Source of the DNA: Methanobacteriota archaeon
GTDB taxonomy: Archaea > Thermoplasmatota > Poseidoniia > Poseidoniales > Thalassarchaeaceae
Length of the DNA: 47,785 nt
NCBI GenBank assembly: GCA_011523055.1
Contig: WTHQ01000005.1
Span: 1 to 47,785 of the forward strand
Direction: 5' to 3'
Of this stretch, positions 1-8,920 are shown piece after piece. The notes beneath the pieces were generated by a model that was not told where the DNA came from, searched no databases, and was given only the letters and a program-made list of their open reading frames with translations. The first letter of the stretch is position 1, and each line of letters starts with the position of its first letter. The translations under genes and the position numbers were made by a program.

Positions 1-3000
1 AGCACATGGGACCAATACTGGCAATATGAGGGCATGACAGTCCTGTTTTCAGCAGGGAACGAGGGTAGCAGCGGAATATCTCCCCCTGCAACCGCAAAGA
101 ACGTGATCACCGTCGGGGCGCACCAGAATAGATACGGCGGGGCTCCGGATGCAATGTACCCCTACAGCAGTGAGGGTCCCACCGATGATGGCAGAATAAA
201 GCCGGACGTCATAGCACCGGGAATGTACGTTCGTTCTTGCGAGGCCCAGGAGTCAGGGGGGTCATCAGACCTGGGCCAGTGGTACGAAGAGTTCAGCGGG
301 ACGTCGATGGCTACCCCAGCCGTCGCTGGAGCATCCGTGCTGATTCGGGAGTACCTCATGGAGATCGCCGAGAGACCAGCCCCACAGGCCTCATTAATCA
401 AGGCCATGTTGATCCTAGGAGCGGAGGACATTGGAACCCCGAACATCCCCAACAACGTCGAGGGTTGGGGAAGGATAGACCTGACGAACAGCCTGGTCCC
501 AGACTCAGATGTGGGCATATTTGTCGACGATCGCCACAGGTTGAGAAGCGGAGAATACGACGACTACAGCTTCGATGTCACTAGAGCCGGCGAGCCTCTC
601 AAGGTGGTATTGGCGTGGTCAGACTATCCCGGATCCTCTTCATCCACCGACCAGTTGAGGAACGATCTCAACCTCGAGGTAATCTCACCAGACGGATCTA
701 CGACCTACATCGGGAACGTCTTCTCTCAGGGCCGTTCGGTCCCAGGGGGGCAGGCCGACTCAACGAATAACGTAGAGGTCGTTCTCATCGAATCCGCCGG
801 AACCGGCGTCTGGACAGTGAGGGTCAGCGATGTTTATCACTCCGGGGCTCGACAATACCAGCCATACTCAATCGCACTCAGGGGGGTGAACGTGAATGAC
901 CTGGCCCCCGACCCATCAATCGACCCTGACAGTTTCTCGCTTTCGACCCCAATACCTCAAGTTGGAGAAACCGTCTCCGTCGGGGCCTCCATTGTGAACC
1001 TCGGCGCAGGCTCAGTGCCTTCCCTATCCATCTCTGCCTCTGTGGCTGGCCAACCGCTCGGAGTTCGAACAATATCAATGGCACCGGGAGAATCGGTCCC
1101 AGTGGAATGGGACTGGAACCCAACCTCATCAGGAAACCTACAGCTAACCATCGAGGTCGATCCTCTTGACCAGCTGGAAGAAGCTGCGGAGGACAACAAC
1201 CTCTTCTCAACATACGTCCTCGTAAGCGAACCGGGAATTCGGGTGGACGCATCTGAACCCAATCCCATAATGACGGAGCCTCGGGGGACCACGAGCTTTG
1301 ACATCGAGTTGACGAACACAGCACTTTTCCCCACCAACGCATCGATCTCCGCCTCAAGCGTGATTCGTCTCTCCGACGGAGCCGTAATGCCATGGTACAG
1401 CTCCTTCTCCCAAACGCAGGTCCAACTGAATGCATCCGAGACTGAGCAGATGACATTCGCACTGACTCATCCGAACCCCCCAGAACCAGGAGTCTACAGG
1501 ATAATCGTCACAGGGCTGGACACAGAAAACGAGGTCACGAGCGAATTGATCCTGAGGTTGACAGTTTCCTCGTTCCCAGACGTCGAATTAAGAGTTCCAG
1601 GGGGGGTACTGGCCATCGATGCCTTCGAGCCAACAGGGGCATCGCTGCAACTGACCAACGAAGGTAATGGCCCACAGACATACGACCTGGCCCTGGACTC
1701 TCCCCCAGGTTGGCGAGCCACATTGGACAATCTCGGGACGTTCGTAGACTCAACCCACGGCTCGACCGGCATATTGGGGCAAGGGGGCACAAGGGAGGTG
1801 GCCATCACCCTGACCCCCCCGTCCATGGTGGTGTCGGCAGGCACCCAAATGAATGCGGAACTCACGATTTCCGCGAGAACCACCAGTGACACATGGATCC
1901 ATCAGATCCCCCTGATCGTCGCTCCGACCGACTCAGTCAGCTTCACCCCGAACCCCGGGGGCACCGACTCACAGATCAGGCCAGATGGAACCCACGAGAT
2001 CCCAATACAAATCGTGAATCAGGGGAACAGAGACATATCCTTGACCCCCCAGATCCTATCGCTTCCAGGCGGTTGGAGTAGCATATCGGACACTGAACCG
2101 ATCACGATTGAACAAGGATCCACCTCGATATGGGAACTTGCGATACAAGGCAACGGGGTCGCAGCAGGGGGCCTCGCGAAGGTTAGATTCCTTACACAGG
2201 ATGGATCGGCCTTCCTGTGGAACAGAACGATCGAGGTGACCTCAGGCGCAGCACCAGTCGTTTCCTTCCAATCCATCGTGCTTGCTGATGGGTCAACCTC
2301 TCCAAGCCCATTGGGGCTGGGACCGCTTCCGGTCGCCACCCAATTCGATCTCTCGTGGTCTGTTTCCAACCAAGGTCTGGGAACCTGGTCGCCCTCCGCC
2401 GAACTGACTTCGCAAGGGGAGGGATGGACGACAAACTGTACTCCTGTGAGTCCCGTTCAGCCCTCGACCTCCTCTTTGGTGTGGTGCTCCGTGACAATTC
2501 CTGAGTCCCAGGAAGGGAATGTCGAGGTGCCACTGACGCTCAGACTGGAGTCCGAGGGCCTCCTTGCCATAGACACTGTCTCGATTCTGGTGCAGGTGAC
2601 CTCCAAGGTCTCCTGGACGATGAGGGGGACGGCCCCCATCCTAGCCTCTGGTGACAGCACGGTCGTGACCCTTGACGCAGTGAACTTGGGTAATACGCAG
2701 ATCAACACCAAGATCGCAGTCGAAACTCCTTCGGACTGGATCCACCAGGTGACTGGGAGCGAGATCCTCTCACTGTCTCCCGGCGAGTCCAGATCAGTCG
2801 AGGTCTACCTCTCCGTGGGAGATTCCAGGGGGCCTGTCACGATTGACCTACAAGGAGGGGCATCCATCGAGGGGTCAGCCTTCGAGGTACCACTCCAAGT
2901 ACGCGCCATCGACTCCGGGGGCCTACCAGTCATCCCATTGGTGGTTGGGTTGGTGGCTGTGGGAATCGTGCTCGTCATTGTAATCACCCAATTGAGAAAG

Positions 3001-3207
3001 GGACGGGAATCTGGAACCGGGGCCCATTACGAAGAGGAGATACAATGCTTCCTCTGCGACATGCCTGTTGTCGATGGGGGAGCGTACGCTTGCGGGGAGT
3101 GTGGTGCCAGATTCCACAGCCCGGGCCAGTCCAAGACTTGCGACCTCACACAGATGGAGTCATGCACGAATTGCGGGGCGTCCCGGGAACTCCTCGTGAG
3201 GGTCTAA
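1..3207 (+). CDS. Subtilisin-like (S8) surface protease with CARDB-like repeats, TM anchor and zinc-finger tail; 5' partial
   Basis: The reading frame is open from base 1, so the true start and the catalytic Asp and His lie upstream. Visible are the oxyanion-hole Asn in SAGNEG (codon 58-60) and the catalytic Ser in SGTSMATPAVAG (codon 304-306). A beta-rich P-domain-like stretch follows, then several CARDB/NEW3-type Ig-like repeats. A hydrophobic segment at about 2929-2995 anchors the protein, followed by a basic stop-transfer (QLRKGR). The tail at 3046-3186 has Cys/His spacing C-x2-C-x11-C-x2-C-x4-H-x7-C-x7-C-x2-C, so a cytoplasmic zinc-binding domain is likely. Predicted role: secreted, membrane-anchored endopeptidase degrading external protein. 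The tail's function is unknown. The first in-frame ATG (34) is inside the protease domain and is not a plausible start. Confidence 0.9.
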   Translation, partial: STWDQYWQYEGMTVLFSAGNEGSSGISPPATAKNVITVGAHQNRYGGAPDAMYPYSSEGPTDDGRIKPDVIAPGMYVRSCEAQESGGSSDLGQWYEEFSGTSMATPAVAGASVLIREYLMEIAERPAPQASLIKAMLILGAEDIGTPNIPNNVEGWGRIDLTNSLVPDSDVGIFVDDRHRLRSGEYDDYSFDVTRAGEPLKVVLAWSDYPGSSSSTDQLRNDLNLEVISPDGSTTYIGNVFSQGRSVPGGQADSTNNVEVVLIESAGTGVWTVRVSDVYHSGARQYQPYSIALRGVNVNDLAPDPSIDPDSFSLSTPIPQVGETVSVGASIVNLGAGSVPSLSISASVAGQPLGVRTISMAPGESVPVEWDWNPTSSGNLQLTIEVDPLDQLEEAAEDNNLFSTYVLVSEPGIRVDASEPNPIMTEPRGTTSFDIELTNTALFPTNASISASSVIRLSDGAVMPWYSSFSQTQVQLNASETEQMTFALTHPNPPEPGVYRIIVTGLDTENEVTSELILRLTVSSFPDVELRVPGGVLAIDAFEPTGASLQLTNEGNGPQTYDLALDSPPGWRATLDNLGTFVDSTHGSTGILGQGGTREVAITLTPPSMVVSAGTQMNAELTISARTTSDTWIHQIPLIVAPTDSVSFTPNPGGTDSQIRPDGTHEIPIQIVNQGNRDISLTPQILSLPGGWSSISDTEPITIEQGSTSIWELAIQGNGVAAGGLAKVRFLTQDGSAFLWNRTIEVTSGAAPVVSFQSIVLADGSTSPSPLGLGPLPVATQFDLSWSVSNQGLGTWSPSAELTSQGEGWTTNCTPVSPVQPSTSSLVWCSVTIPESQEGNVEVPLTLRLESEGLLAIDTVSILVQVTSKVSWTMRGTAPILASGDSTVVTLDAVNLGNTQINTKIAVETPSDWIHQVTGSEILSLSPGESRSVEVYLSVGDSRGPVTIDLQGGASIEGSAFEVPLQVRAIDSGGLPVIPLVVGLVAVGIVLVIVITQLRKGRESGTGAHYEEEIQCFLCDMPVVDGGAYACGECGARFHSPGQSKTCDLTQMESCTNCGASRELLVRV

Positions 3208-3272
3208 ACCAGCACAAATCCTACGCGAGGGGCCGAAGCCCTTAGAGAGGTTAAGAGCGGGATTGGCCGTCT

Positions 3273-5951
3273 GTGAGACCCCGCTCAGTCACAGCAGTCG
3301 CAACTTTGCTGCTTCTGGCTGCTATTGCCCCAACGGTTGCCGCTGACGTTGACCCTCAGTTATCCACACCTACCCTGGAGCTACAGGCAACCACCAGCGA
3401 TCCAGCTGTTTACAAGATAACGGTTCGTAACAATGGAGACGATGACATGACCTACTCCCTGCAAACCCAACAGGGAGCTGGCTGCAGCGGTTTCACTTCC
3501 TCGGTCGACTCCCCAACAGGCAGTGTCAACTCAAATGACGAGGAACTTGTGGACCTCGAAGTACAAGTCAATGACCAGGCCTCAGGCGAGTGCGAGACAA
3601 CCTTGACCATAACCGCGACTGGCGGAACGAATCCAACACCCCAGTCAGATTCTTTGACGGTCACAACCACTGCGGAGGATGGAGGATTGTACTCCGTCGT
3701 ACTCACCACAGACGATTTGACAAAGGAGTATGATCTAGACGGGGATACGATCGATTGGGTCGTCAATGTGGAGAACAACGGGGACCAACAGGCAACTGTA
3801 CAGCTAGAAGTTGAGAATGACAGCGGGTGCGACTCCGACGACGACTCGGTGTCCGCTGCGGTCGACCCAGCGACAGTGACCCTAAATTCTGGAAGCAACC
3901 AAGACGTGGATTTCGCTATTACGCTCGACGACGAAGGGGAAACAGAAGCGGGTGATCACTGCTTCATCCTCAGGGCAACAGTCAGCAACGACCCGAGCCA
4001 GACGGCGGAGGACAACCTCACACTAACCGGGATCGTCCCAGAGATAAGGTCATGCGAAGAGACGCTCGATTGGACATTCGTTAACTTGCAACCAGGGCAG
4101 ACCAGCACGCAGAACAACCTAGTAGTCAGAAACACAGGGAATACGGCTTGGACAGCAGCGGTGCAGGCCCAGAGCTCGGGAGGCCAGGACATAACAGGAT
4201 GGGTGTCATTCGACAGCCCCACCAGCAAACTTCTCGCTGAGCCTGGAAACAACGGTGACAGCTTCTCGTTCGGCTTCGACATTACACCTGACTCTTCTGT
4301 GGAATCAGGATCAAGCGTAGACATCAGAATCATGGCGAAAGCTGGGTCCTCGATAGGGTGCGAGGCAATCGTCACTGTGAGGGTGGGGCAGATCCACGAT
4401 GCAGACATGTCCCTGAACACTGGAACGATATCAAACGTCGAACCCGGTAGTCAGCCTCAGGTGACCATTTTCCTTGAAAACACTGGAAACGGCGCGGACA
4501 CATTCACCCTGAACACCGACCCCCTCCCACCCGGGTGGAGCGTTTCATTCTCCCCTCCATCACACAGTCTGAACGCGGCCCAGACATCAAACAATGATGC
4601 CACCTCTACAGCGGTAATCACCGTCCCAGACGACGCTCTCGCCGGATCCACCTCGATCATCTTCAAGGTCTCTGGGGACGGAGGCCCCGAAACCCTCGAT
4701 TCTGTCTCACTGACCATTAACGTAAACCAGAGACACGAGGTGGACTTGGAATTCACCTCCACTTCACAAAATGGACGCACAGACCAGATTGTCAGGTTTC
4801 CGTTCGTCGTCACGAATCTCGGAAACGTTGAGGACACAATCAAACTGCAGGCCTGCGATCCCGATGACCAGACCGGTTGTAATCCCCCGGAGTGGAGTGC
4901 GTCCTACTCAGACTCAAATGGGAATGGGGTCAATCAAGTCAGCCTAGGCCCCGGACAGTCAAGAAGCCTCTACCTTGATGTGAACGTACAGGGCGAGGAG
5001 AACGCAGACTCAGCGAGGATCCTGGCTAGAGCAGCCGTGTTCGGTGCTAATGCGGACGCAGATGAGACCGTCACCGTGACGGTCTCGAATTACAACTACT
5101 CCTTCGAGATCTCGCCACTGGAGCCGGGTTTGATGCCCGACCAGATCGACTTGACAATGCCGCCCGGAGGCGAAACCACAGTCTCGTTCTACGTCGACAA
5201 CACAGGAGACTACCCTGCCGGCGATGACCTTGAGATAGAGATCCTGGGACTCGAGGCGCTCGTGATCAGGACGGTCACGATACAGGGCAATTCGATAACC
5301 GCTCCGGTTCCTGTGGGAGCAGGTGAGAGGATCCAGGTCGACGTGAGGCTCGAGGTCGTCCAAGGATCTGCGAACGGATTGAACGGCTTAATGCAGATCA
5401 ATGCGTTCTCGACTTTGAACCCCAACGAAGTCTCAAGCATCGATATTGCCGTGGAGATACGCACGATACACGACCTTCGGATAACGATGGAGGAGCCGAC
5501 CAAGCAGACCACAACGTACCCAGACAAGGGAGAGTACACATTCTTCGTTACAAACCATGGAAATGTCGTGGAGGACGTTGTCGTGATCCCCACCGAGTCG
5601 CTCAGGGGTTGGTCAGTGGACATCTTGCCTGATGACTTCGAGCTCGAGCCAGGACAGACCATGGAGATCAAGGTAAACACCCTCCCACCGGCCAATCTGA
5701 TCTCCGACGATGAGTATCGTTTCACCATCGTTGTCCAACCAAAGGGACTCCCGGCAGCGGGGGAGCCGCTGGATTTGATCACTGAGACCAACCTTCCCGC
5801 TGGGTTCCTCTCCCTTTCCGACACAGCAGAACAGATTCTCATTGTCTCAGTAATTGGAATCGGGGTTCTGACGATCGCAATTCTCACCTTCAGGTCGAGA
5901 CGGGAAAATCAGCGAATTTTAGAGGCGCTGGGCGATGAGCGCGGGCTCTGA
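3273..5951 (+). CDS. Secreted CARDB/NEW3 repeat surface protein with C-terminal membrane anchor
   Basis: An 892-residue protein starting at GTG. It begins with a signal peptide (MRPRSVTAVATLLLLAAIAPTVAA, cleavage after AxA-like residues near 24). The rest is acidic, beta-rich, and made of repeated Ig-like units marked by phrases such as NNGD, NTGNG and NLGNVEDT, each followed by PGWS/PPEWS-type segments, as in COG1470/CARDB proteins. A transmembrane helix near residues 862-880 (ILIVSVIGIGVLTIAIL) precedes a short basic tail. It lies 65 bases after the S8 protease gene and has similar architecture, so both probably act at the cell envelope, perhaps in substrate binding or as stalk proteins. 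No catalytic motif is visible; the exact function is unknown. Confidence 0.85.
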   Translation: MRPRSVTAVATLLLLAAIAPTVAADVDPQLSTPTLELQATTSDPAVYKITVRNNGDDDMTYSLQTQQGAGCSGFTSSVDSPTGSVNSNDEELVDLEVQVNDQASGECETTLTITATGGTNPTPQSDSLTVTTTAEDGGLYSVVLTTDDLTKEYDLDGDTIDWVVNVENNGDQQATVQLEVENDSGCDSDDDSVSAAVDPATVTLNSGSNQDVDFAITLDDEGETEAGDHCFILRATVSNDPSQTAEDNLTLTGIVPEIRSCEETLDWTFVNLQPGQTSTQNNLVVRNTGNTAWTAAVQAQSSGGQDITGWVSFDSPTSKLLAEPGNNGDSFSFGFDITPDSSVESGSSVDIRIMAKAGSSIGCEAIVTVRVGQIHDADMSLNTGTISNVEPGSQPQVTIFLENTGNGADTFTLNTDPLPPGWSVSFSPPSHSLNAAQTSNNDATSTAVITVPDDALAGSTSIIFKVSGDGGPETLDSVSLTINVNQRHEVDLEFTSTSQNGRTDQIVRFPFVVTNLGNVEDTIKLQACDPDDQTGCNPPEWSASYSDSNGNGVNQVSLGPGQSRSLYLDVNVQGEENADSARILARAAVFGANADADETVTVTVSNYNYSFEISPLEPGLMPDQIDLTMPPGGETTVSFYVDNTGDYPAGDDLEIEILGLEALVIRTVTIQGNSITAPVPVGAGERIQVDVRLEVVQGSANGLNGLMQINAFSTLNPNEVSSIDIAVEIRTIHDLRITMEEPTKQTTTYPDKGEYTFFVTNHGNVVEDVVVIPTESLRGWSVDILPDDFELEPGQTMEIKVNTLPPANLISDDEYRFTIVVQPKGLPAAGEPLDLITETNLPAGFLSLSDTAEQILIVSVIGIGVLTIAILTFRSRRENQRILEALGDERGL

Positions 5952-6024
5952 TCCCACGGATACCTTAGATGGGTTTATGGAGCATTTTCTGGTGGGAAGT
6001 CTCGTGGCCCCCTCGGGGGTCAGT

Positions 6025-6029
6025 GGTGA
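6025..6029 (+). promoter_or_regulatory. Shine-Dalgarno site GGTGA deciding the nuoA start
   Basis: GGTGA lies 5 bases before ATG 6035. The same motif precedes nuoC (GGTGG), nuoB and nuoL at 4-5 bases. This favours 6035 over the upstream in-frame ATGs at 5969 and 6029. Confidence 0.65.
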
Positions 6030-6034
6030 TGCTA

Positions 6035-6481
6035 ATGGATACAGTCACTGAGGCGTATCTAGCATTCGCCATAATGACCCTCGTGGGCATTGGTTTTCCG
6101 GTTGGCGCATTCATTGCCTCTTACTTCCTCAGGCCGATCGAGGATCCCAACGACAAGACAAAGGTCCGCTCAATCCTACTGCCTGGGTACGAAAGGGACC
6201 ACTCACTCTATCCTCGTGCTGCAACAACATACGAGTGTGGTGCTGAGCCCCTCGGGGAGGCGCACATTAACTTCCACTTCCAGTACTACTGGTACGCCAT
6301 CATCTTCCTTGTGTTCGACATCGCCTTCATGTTCCTGGCATTCGGGGGAATCGTGGCCATCGACTCCTCCCTGGGCCGGTCGGAGGTGATCTCCGCACTG
6401 GTGACTATGTCGATTTTCGTCCTCCTCATGAGTCTAGGTGTCTGGCACGTATTCCGGAAGAGGGGCAGAATTTACATTTGA
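6035..6481 (+). CDS. nuoA: NADH-quinone oxidoreductase-type complex I, subunit A
   Basis: A small three-helix membrane subunit of complex I (148 residues from this start; family about 120-150). It holds the family loop YECGAEPLGEAHINFHFQYY between TM1 and TM2, which lies near the quinone cavity. The start at 6035 is chosen for the GGTGA at 6025-6029; the longer frame from 5969 adds 22 residues unlike the family. In TM2 the usual FDVE is FDIA: the Asp is kept but the conserved Glu (E81 in Escherichia coli numbering, from memory) is Ala. It is first in a twelve-gene operon and 9 bases before nuoB. Confidence 0.95.
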   Translation: MDTVTEAYLAFAIMTLVGIGFPVGAFIASYFLRPIEDPNDKTKVRSILLPGYERDHSLYPRAATTYECGAEPLGEAHINFHFQYYWYAIIFLVFDIAFMFLAFGGIVAIDSSLGRSEVISALVTMSIFVLLMSLGVWHVFRKRGRIYI

Positions 6482-6490
6482 GGTGACCCA

Positions 6491-7087
6491 ATGGCTGACG
6501 ACAACCAGAACTTCGCAGTATTCAACAGCAGGATCCTAGTTGACACAGTCGGCCACGTGACCGATGAGGCCCTGAAAGCATCCAGGATCAAAGATGTGAT
6601 CGGCGTCTTGGCAGGGAGGCTCTTCAATTGGGGCCAGAGGAAGTCACTCTTCCCCCTTCACCTCGGAATAAAATGCTGTGCGCTCGAGATGGCCGCAGCC
6701 GGCGCAAGTCGATTCGATGCGGAGCGATTCGGCGTTTTCTTCAGATCAAGCCCCCGCCAATGCGATGTCTTGTTGGTGAACGGACCGGTCAGCAAGAAAT
6801 TTGCAGATCCACTCGTTCGCCTTTGGGAGCAGATGCCTGAGCCCAAGTGGTGCATCGCAATGGGGGAATGCGCGATCTCAGGAGGGCCGTACTTCCAGTC
6901 ATACAACATCCTGGAGGGAGTAGACACCGTGATACCCGTAGATGTCTACATACCCGGTTGCCCCCCTCGCCCGGAGGCTTTGATTGACGGGTTCGCCAAG
7001 CTCAGACAGAAGATAATCAGGATCGGCGCTGTGCCAAGCGAGAGCCGCTCAGATGTCGAAGTGCCGTTGATTCTTGGCGATGACTGA
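6491..7087 (+). CDS. nuoB: Complex I subunit B (N2 iron-sulfur cluster)
   Basis: A 198-residue peripheral subunit that ligates the terminal [4Fe-4S] cluster N2, which passes electrons to quinone. The four ligands are visible: the tandem Cys pair in GIKCCALEM (C62, C63), C127 in MGECAISGG and C157 in YIPGCPPRPEA. Length and motifs are normal for the family. The start is supported by GGTGA four bases upstream of ATG 6491. It lies between nuoA and nuoC, the standard order. Confidence 0.97.
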   Translation: MADDNQNFAVFNSRILVDTVGHVTDEALKASRIKDVIGVLAGRLFNWGQRKSLFPLHLGIKCCALEMAAAGASRFDAERFGVFFRSSPRQCDVLLVNGPVSKKFADPLVRLWEQMPEPKWCIAMGECAISGGPYFQSYNILEGVDTVIPVDVYIPGCPPRPEALIDGFAKLRQKIIRIGAVPSESRSDVEVPLILGDD

Positions 7088-7101
7088 CTTAGGTGGTTCA
7101 C

Positions 7102-7764
7102 ATGGGCAAAAGAGTCAGCGCTGAGGCACAAAAGGAAGCCGTTTCCAGGTTGTTGGACCACGTCACATCCATAGAAGGGGTCACTGGCGAAGTCCTGAGT
7201 CGAACAAATGGAACTCAAGACCGCAACATTGCCAACATCGCATGCGAACCCTCAGCTTGGAGAACGCTCGCTGAGACCCTGAAATACGACCACTCCGTCG
7301 ACCACTGCTCCATGATCACAGGAATACACTGGCCTGAATCCACGGACAAGAACTGGGAGCTCGTCTATCATTTCCTAAGGACTGGGGTATTAGATCCCGA
7401 GATCACAGAGAGCGGGTCCACGATCATCCCGAGGATCACCGACACCAAGAAAATGGATCCAGACGCGATACCCATAGAGATCCAAGTCAACGTTGCGATC
7501 CCAGAGACCCGAACACCGTCAATCGCATCCGTGCAAGATATCTGGATTGGAGCCGACTGGAACGAGAAGGAGACATGGGATTTGGTGGGAATCGACTTCG
7601 AGGGCCATGAGGGCATGAGGAGGGTGTTGAACCCCCACGAAACCCCTCCCGGGTACCATCCTCTGCAGAAACAACACAAACTCCGTTACCATGGATTCGA
7701 GGAGATGTACGATGACGCTCAAGGGTTCCTAAGAAAGGCCCCGGATTCAGGACGGGTGAAGTGA
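7102..7764 (+). CDS. nuoC: Complex I subunit C (30 kDa subunit)
   Basis: A 220-residue soluble subunit of the connecting module, separate from NuoD rather than fused. The family signature region near residues 150-190 reads GADWNEKETWDLVGIDF followed by GMRRVLNPHETPPGYHPL. I start it at ATG 7102, preceded by AGGTGG; a GTG at 7093 would put the start inside that ribosome-binding site. The N-terminal half is weakly conserved, as usual for NuoC. Confidence 0.93.
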   Translation: MGKRVSAEAQKEAVSRLLDHVTSIEGVTGEVLSRTNGTQDRNIANIACEPSAWRTLAETLKYDHSVDHCSMITGIHWPESTDKNWELVYHFLRTGVLDPEITESGSTIIPRITDTKKMDPDAIPIEIQVNVAIPETRTPSIASVQDIWIGADWNEKETWDLVGIDFEGHEGMRRVLNPHETPPGYHPLQKQHKLRYHGFEEMYDDAQGFLRKAPDSGRVK

Positions 7765-7774
7765 GGCGACGATC

Positions 7775-8911
7775 ATGGCAGAGATGTGGATTTCGATGGG
7801 GCCGCAACACCCTATGACCCATGGCCTTTGGACTTTGAAGGTCAAGGTGGATGGCGAGACCGTAGTCGACACTGAGCCTGATTTAGGATACATTCACAGG
7901 GGAGTGGAGAAGATCTGTGAGTCCCGGGACTTCACACAGATAACGACCTACTGCGATCGGCTGTGCTACGCCAGTGCCAACACTTGGTCACATGCCTACA
8001 TCTATGCCGCGGAGGACCTCCTCGAGGTTGAAGTCCCAGAGAGAGCGGAGTACATCCGACTCATTGCAGTCGAGCTCCAAAGAATCGCTAGCCACCTAAT
8101 GTGGTTGGGCGCATATGGCCCCGACATCGGGAATCTGTCGATCATGGTATGGTGCCTCAGGGAGCGTGAGATGATGATGGACCTGCTACAGGAGCTAGGA
8201 GGATCCAGAATGCACTACAACTTCCCAAGGATTGGTGGAGTAAAGAGAGATCTTCCATACGGCTTCGCACAGCGAGCCAGGGCAAAGTTAGACCTGTTCA
8301 AACAGAGAATACAGGAGTATGAATCACTCTTCGACGAAAGTACGGTCTTCCTCGTGAGAACCCAAGGCGTCGGCTACTCAAAGGCTGAGGAAATGGTGAA
8401 CCACGGAGTGACGGGACCGAACGTCCGCGCAGCGGGAGTCGACTATGACGTGAGGTGGGCCCATCCCTACTCCGTTTACTCCGAACTTGATTGGGCTCCA
8501 GCCGTTGAAAGGTCGTCGGTCAAGGGCGCAGACTGCTATGATCGCTACAGGGTCAGGGTCACCGAGATGGTCGAATCTGCTAACATGGTGCTTGAGGCCC
8601 TCGACAGAATTCCTGGGGGCGCGGAGACCCACTATGAGTCGGGCGACCCTGCTATCATCGCCAAGGCTCCTTCAAGGGCACCTGAGGGAACATTTGGATC
8701 CCATCACTTCGAGGATAGCCGGGGCGAGTCCATGTTCCACATTGTCGGAGGCGGCGAAGGACGGGGGAAGAACCCCTACAGGGTGTCCATCCGCTCTCCC
8801 ATGTTCATTACCATCCCATACGCTTCAAAGTGCATGATCGGCTACAAGGTAGCTGACATACCAGCCATCATGGGATCATTCGATCCCTGCATCGGGGAAA
8901 CAGACAGGTGA
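7775..8911 (+). CDS. nuoD: Complex I subunit D (49 kDa, hydrogenase-large-like)
   Basis: A 378-residue subunit forming the quinone-reduction site with NuoB. The N-terminal loop GPQHPMTHG holds the His involved in quinone binding. RGVEK, GSRMHYNFPRIGGV and the C-terminal GSFDPCIGETDR are family landmarks. The C-terminus matches complex I, not hydrogenase: there is no CxxC nickel site. Starts after GAGGCGA; the leader resembles that of nuoH. Normal length, no N-terminal NuoC fusion. Confidence 0.97.
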   Translation: MAEMWISMGPQHPMTHGLWTLKVKVDGETVVDTEPDLGYIHRGVEKICESRDFTQITTYCDRLCYASANTWSHAYIYAAEDLLEVEVPERAEYIRLIAVELQRIASHLMWLGAYGPDIGNLSIMVWCLREREMMMDLLQELGGSRMHYNFPRIGGVKRDLPYGFAQRARAKLDLFKQRIQEYESLFDESTVFLVRTQGVGYSKAEEMVNHGVTGPNVRAAGVDYDVRWAHPYSVYSELDWAPAVERSSVKGADCYDRYRVRVTEMVESANMVLEALDRIPGGAETHYESGDPAIIAKAPSRAPEGTFGSHHFEDSRGESMFHIVGGGEGRGKNPYRVSIRSPMFITIPYASKCMIGYKVADIPAIMGSFDPCIGETDR

Positions 8912-8920
8912 GGCGACATC

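Noticed and set aside
878-1462. Long minus-strand ORF inside the protease gene (194 residues)
   Set aside because: It is Arg/Ser-rich with no family likeness, as expected from the reverse strand of a coding region.
5969-6034. Upstream in-frame ATGs for nuoA (5969, 6029)
   Set aside because: The extra 22 residues are unlike the family, and GGTGA at 6025-6029 points to ATG 6035.
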